Of a stretch of DNA of 6,429 bases, positions 5,903-6,429 are shown one piece after another (within the stretch, counting starts at the first letter, position 1; the number at the start of each line of letters is the position of its first letter). The stretch is taken from positions 1 through 6,429 of the forward strand of contig JAJRVM010000281.1 in NCBI GenBank assembly GCA_024277285.1, in the 5' to 3' direction. The notes beneath the pieces are model-generated. The model made no database searches, was not told the origin of the DNA, and was given only the letters and a program-made list of their open reading frames with translations. Made by a program: the position numbers and the translations under genes. This DNA comes from Planctomycetota bacterium. GTDB lineage: Bacteria > Planctomycetota > Planctomycetia > Pirellulales > Pirellulaceae.

Positions 5903-6429
5903 ATGGGGCGGAGACACACATACCGATTTGCTCGACCCGCGTTGACGGTCGACTGCGTTGTGTTTGGGTTGGACGAAGAGGACTTGAAGGTCTTGCTGAT
6001 CCAGCGCGGGGAGGAGCCTTTTGCCGGGCGCTGGGCATTGCCGGGCGGTTTTGTGAACGTCGACGAAACGATTGACGCGGCCGCGTTGCGTGAGCTCGAG
6101 GAAGAGACCGGTCTCCGAACCGGCTTTCTCGAACAACTCTACACCTTTGGCGATGTCGATCGAGATCCACGCGAGCGGGTCGTGACGGTTGCCTATTATG
6201 CTCTGGTGCGGCTTGCCGAGCACTCGGTGCGGGGAGCCTCGGACGCGCGTGAGGCAGATTGGTTTTCCACCAGCAAGCTACCTGATCTGGCATTCGATCA
6301 TCCGCACATTCTGGACGTGGCACGCACTCGGCTGCGCAACAAGCTCCAGTACCAGCCGATTGGGTTCGAGCTGCTGCCACGCAAGTTCACGTTGCGGCAA
6401 TTGCAACACTTGTATGAAACAGTGCTTGG
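5903..6429 (+). CDS. Nudix hydrolase / NrtR-like regulator (C-terminus cut by window end)
   Basis: 175 residues are visible and the frame runs off the right edge. The Nudix domain occupies about 12-125 with an intact box from G49 to L71: G49, E55, R63-E64, E67-E68, G70. This box binds the metal and cleaves nucleoside diphosphates linked to [18 protein letters not shown] (86-102) resembles ADP-ribose pyrophosphatases and NrtR. The end of the visible part, [20 protein letters not shown] (155-174), is the start of the winged-helix domain that defines NrtR-type proteins, which repress NAD genes and respond to ADP-ribose or related ligands. Many NrtR regulators have a degenerate Nudix box, so this one could be both enzyme and regulator. 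ATG at 5903 gives [22 protein letters not shown], a normal family start, 14 bases after the nadE stop. In-frame GTG codons at 5888, 5894 and 5900 are alternatives. The tight spacing suggests co-transcription with nadE. Nudix identity is very sure; regulator function is likely but unproven. Confidence 0.85.
   Translation, partial: MGRRHTYRFARPALTVDCVVFGLDEEDLKVLLIQRGEEPFAGRWALPGGFVNVDETIDAAALRELEEETGLRTGFLEQLYTFGDVDRDPRERVVTVAYYALVRLAEHSVRGASDAREADWFSTSKLPDLAFDHPHILDVARTRLRNKLQYQPIGFELLPRKFTLRQLQHLYETVL

Noticed and set aside
5151..6380. 409-codon open frame on the minus strand opposite nadE and the Nudix gene
   Set aside because: It lies antisense to two clear family members. Its translation is Arg-, Gln- and Pro-rich with no domain, as expected for the shadow of GC-rich coding sequence.

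Overview
The window most likely comes from a planctomycete, probably Pirellulales-like, with moderately high GC. I base this on protein families I recognise from that phylum, recalled from memory because no search was run: a short orphan protein with a VDMIEVNH...TWTQYDPE core, a von Willebrand A protein behind a TonB-like N-terminal anchor, a GGQ release-factor-like protein with an extra C-terminal tail, and a two-domain NAD+ synthetase followed by a Nudix gene. Genes are widely spaced and on both strands.

Layout. Positions 1-448 hold no confident gene. 449-937 (+) is the small conserved orphan, started by GTG behind a strong Shine-Dalgarno. 1095-2210 (-) is the membrane-anchored vWA protein, convergent with the orphan. 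2211-2615 is a divergent intergenic region. 2616-3116 (+) is the GGQ release-factor-like protein. 3117-3887 is a 771-base gap with a 10-base tandem repeat, a candidate promoter overlapping a palindrome, a possible short leader ORF and a 14-base tandem repeat. 3888-5888 (+) is glutamine-dependent NAD+ synthetase (nadE). 5903-6429 (+) is a Nudix protein with an NrtR-like C-terminal extension, cut by the window end.

The last two genes form one functional unit: NadE makes NAD+ from NaAD, and the Nudix/NrtR-like protein probably hydrolyses or senses ADP-ribose or a related nucleotide and may regulate NAD synthesis. The palindrome over the putative nadE -10 box is a plausible operator for it.

The most unusual point is that nadE has an in-frame TAG at codon 44 (4017-4019). 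This is exactly where the glutaminase domain should have its catalytic glutamate, in the context CLP-[stop][10 protein letters not shown]. The frame is otherwise open for 666 codons, and the other two triad residues (K111, C163) and the synthetase SGGADS loop are intact. TAG ends three genes here, so global reassignment of TAG is unlikely. A real nonsense mutation, a sequencing error (GAG to TAG) or local read-through remain possible.
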